Made by a program: the position numbers and the translations under genes. Shown piece after piece: positions 63,654 to 64,000 of a stretch of DNA of 64,000 nucleotides; the stretch's first letter is position 1; the number at the start of each line of letters is the position of its first letter. The DNA is from Fratercula arctica (Eukaryota > Chordata > Aves > Charadriiformes > Alcidae): NCBI GenBank assembly GCA_947846985.1, contig CANTUZ010000006.1, positions 50,513,707 through 50,577,706 of the forward strand. Reading direction: 5' to 3'. Below the pieces are notes generated by a model. That model saw only the letters and a program-made list of their open reading frames with translations. It made no database searches and was not told the DNA's origin.

Positions 63654-64000
63654 CTACACTCCCTCCCCTTGCTCACGCTCCCAAACACAGCACAGAGAAG
63701 GGGCAGAATAAACACACTTGGTTTGATGGAGATGATGACACAGAGAAAAGAGTTTAAGGGTATGTTAATTTTCAAGTACTTTAGTGTGATTAAAAATTAG
63801 TTCTTATTAAAATAAGAGCTATGACTACTGTTTGAACTTCATAGGCTTTCTAGGAGATTATACTGAAAATCTTTCCATTAGTCTATATCATATTGGTTGA
63901 GTTGATGCCTATAAAACGTTCAAAAATCATACTGATGAGTGTTAGTAAAGAAATTTATTTAGATGGATAGAATGTTTTATAATATTGTTTATAACAAAAT
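63654..64000. other. Non-coding right edge
   Basis: The minus-strand protein-like signal fades upstream of 63654, where an in-frame TAG lies at 63656-63654. Further in-frame codons up to about 63720 are ambiguous. The last 200 bases are AT-rich without features. Confidence 0.5.

Overview
The window looks like non-coding DNA from a bird nuclear genome. The clearest evidence is four fragments of CR1 LINE 3' ends at about 38.17, 39.67, 40.82 and 60.21 kb. They carry the typical avian signature: a block resembling 'ggtcccttccaacc' followed by short ATTCTATG-type repeats instead of a poly-A tail. The rest is AT-rich with few CpGs, scattered homopolymers and short microsatellites, and no long open reading frames. 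That fits a gene desert or a very large intron. The wording of the CR1 copy at 39.67 kb resembles subfamilies I associate with Neoaves, but the species cannot be fixed from this. Nothing suggests a bacterial or plasmid origin: no operons, ribosome-binding sites, CRISPR arrays, rRNA or tRNA genes.

Layout. 1-20 kb is AT-rich single-copy sequence. It holds a homeodomain-site block (540-740), a pyrimidine-rich tract (3.11-3.26 kb), one possible small exon (3756-3817, plus strand), an octamer/TAATTA block near 8.9 kb and a TCTA microsatellite at 11.6 kb. 20-38 kb is similar, with a 27-bp A run at 20.5 kb and a short CpG-rich patch at 27.3 kb. 38-41 kb holds three CR1 3' ends in mixed orientation. 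44.3-45.1 kb is a dense cluster of homeodomain cores and E-boxes, interrupted by long pyrimidine and T/A tracts; it is the best candidate cis-regulatory block. 45-62 kb is again featureless, apart from a three-copy 22-bp tandem repeat (54.7 kb), an AAAC-rich tract (55.2 kb), a nearly perfect 80-bp tandem duplication (57.9 kb) and a CR1 tail (60.2 kb).

The most interesting item is at the right end. Between 62526 and 63653 the minus strand reads like protein for over 1 kb across all three frames, broken by at least two in-frame stops and several frame changes. I read it as a decayed coding sequence (pseudogene) of a gene I cannot name. The minus strand is purine-rich there, which lengthens frames by itself, so this needs testing.

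No intact protein-coding gene can be supported, so no pathway can be assembled. If there is function here, it is more likely regulatory than coding.
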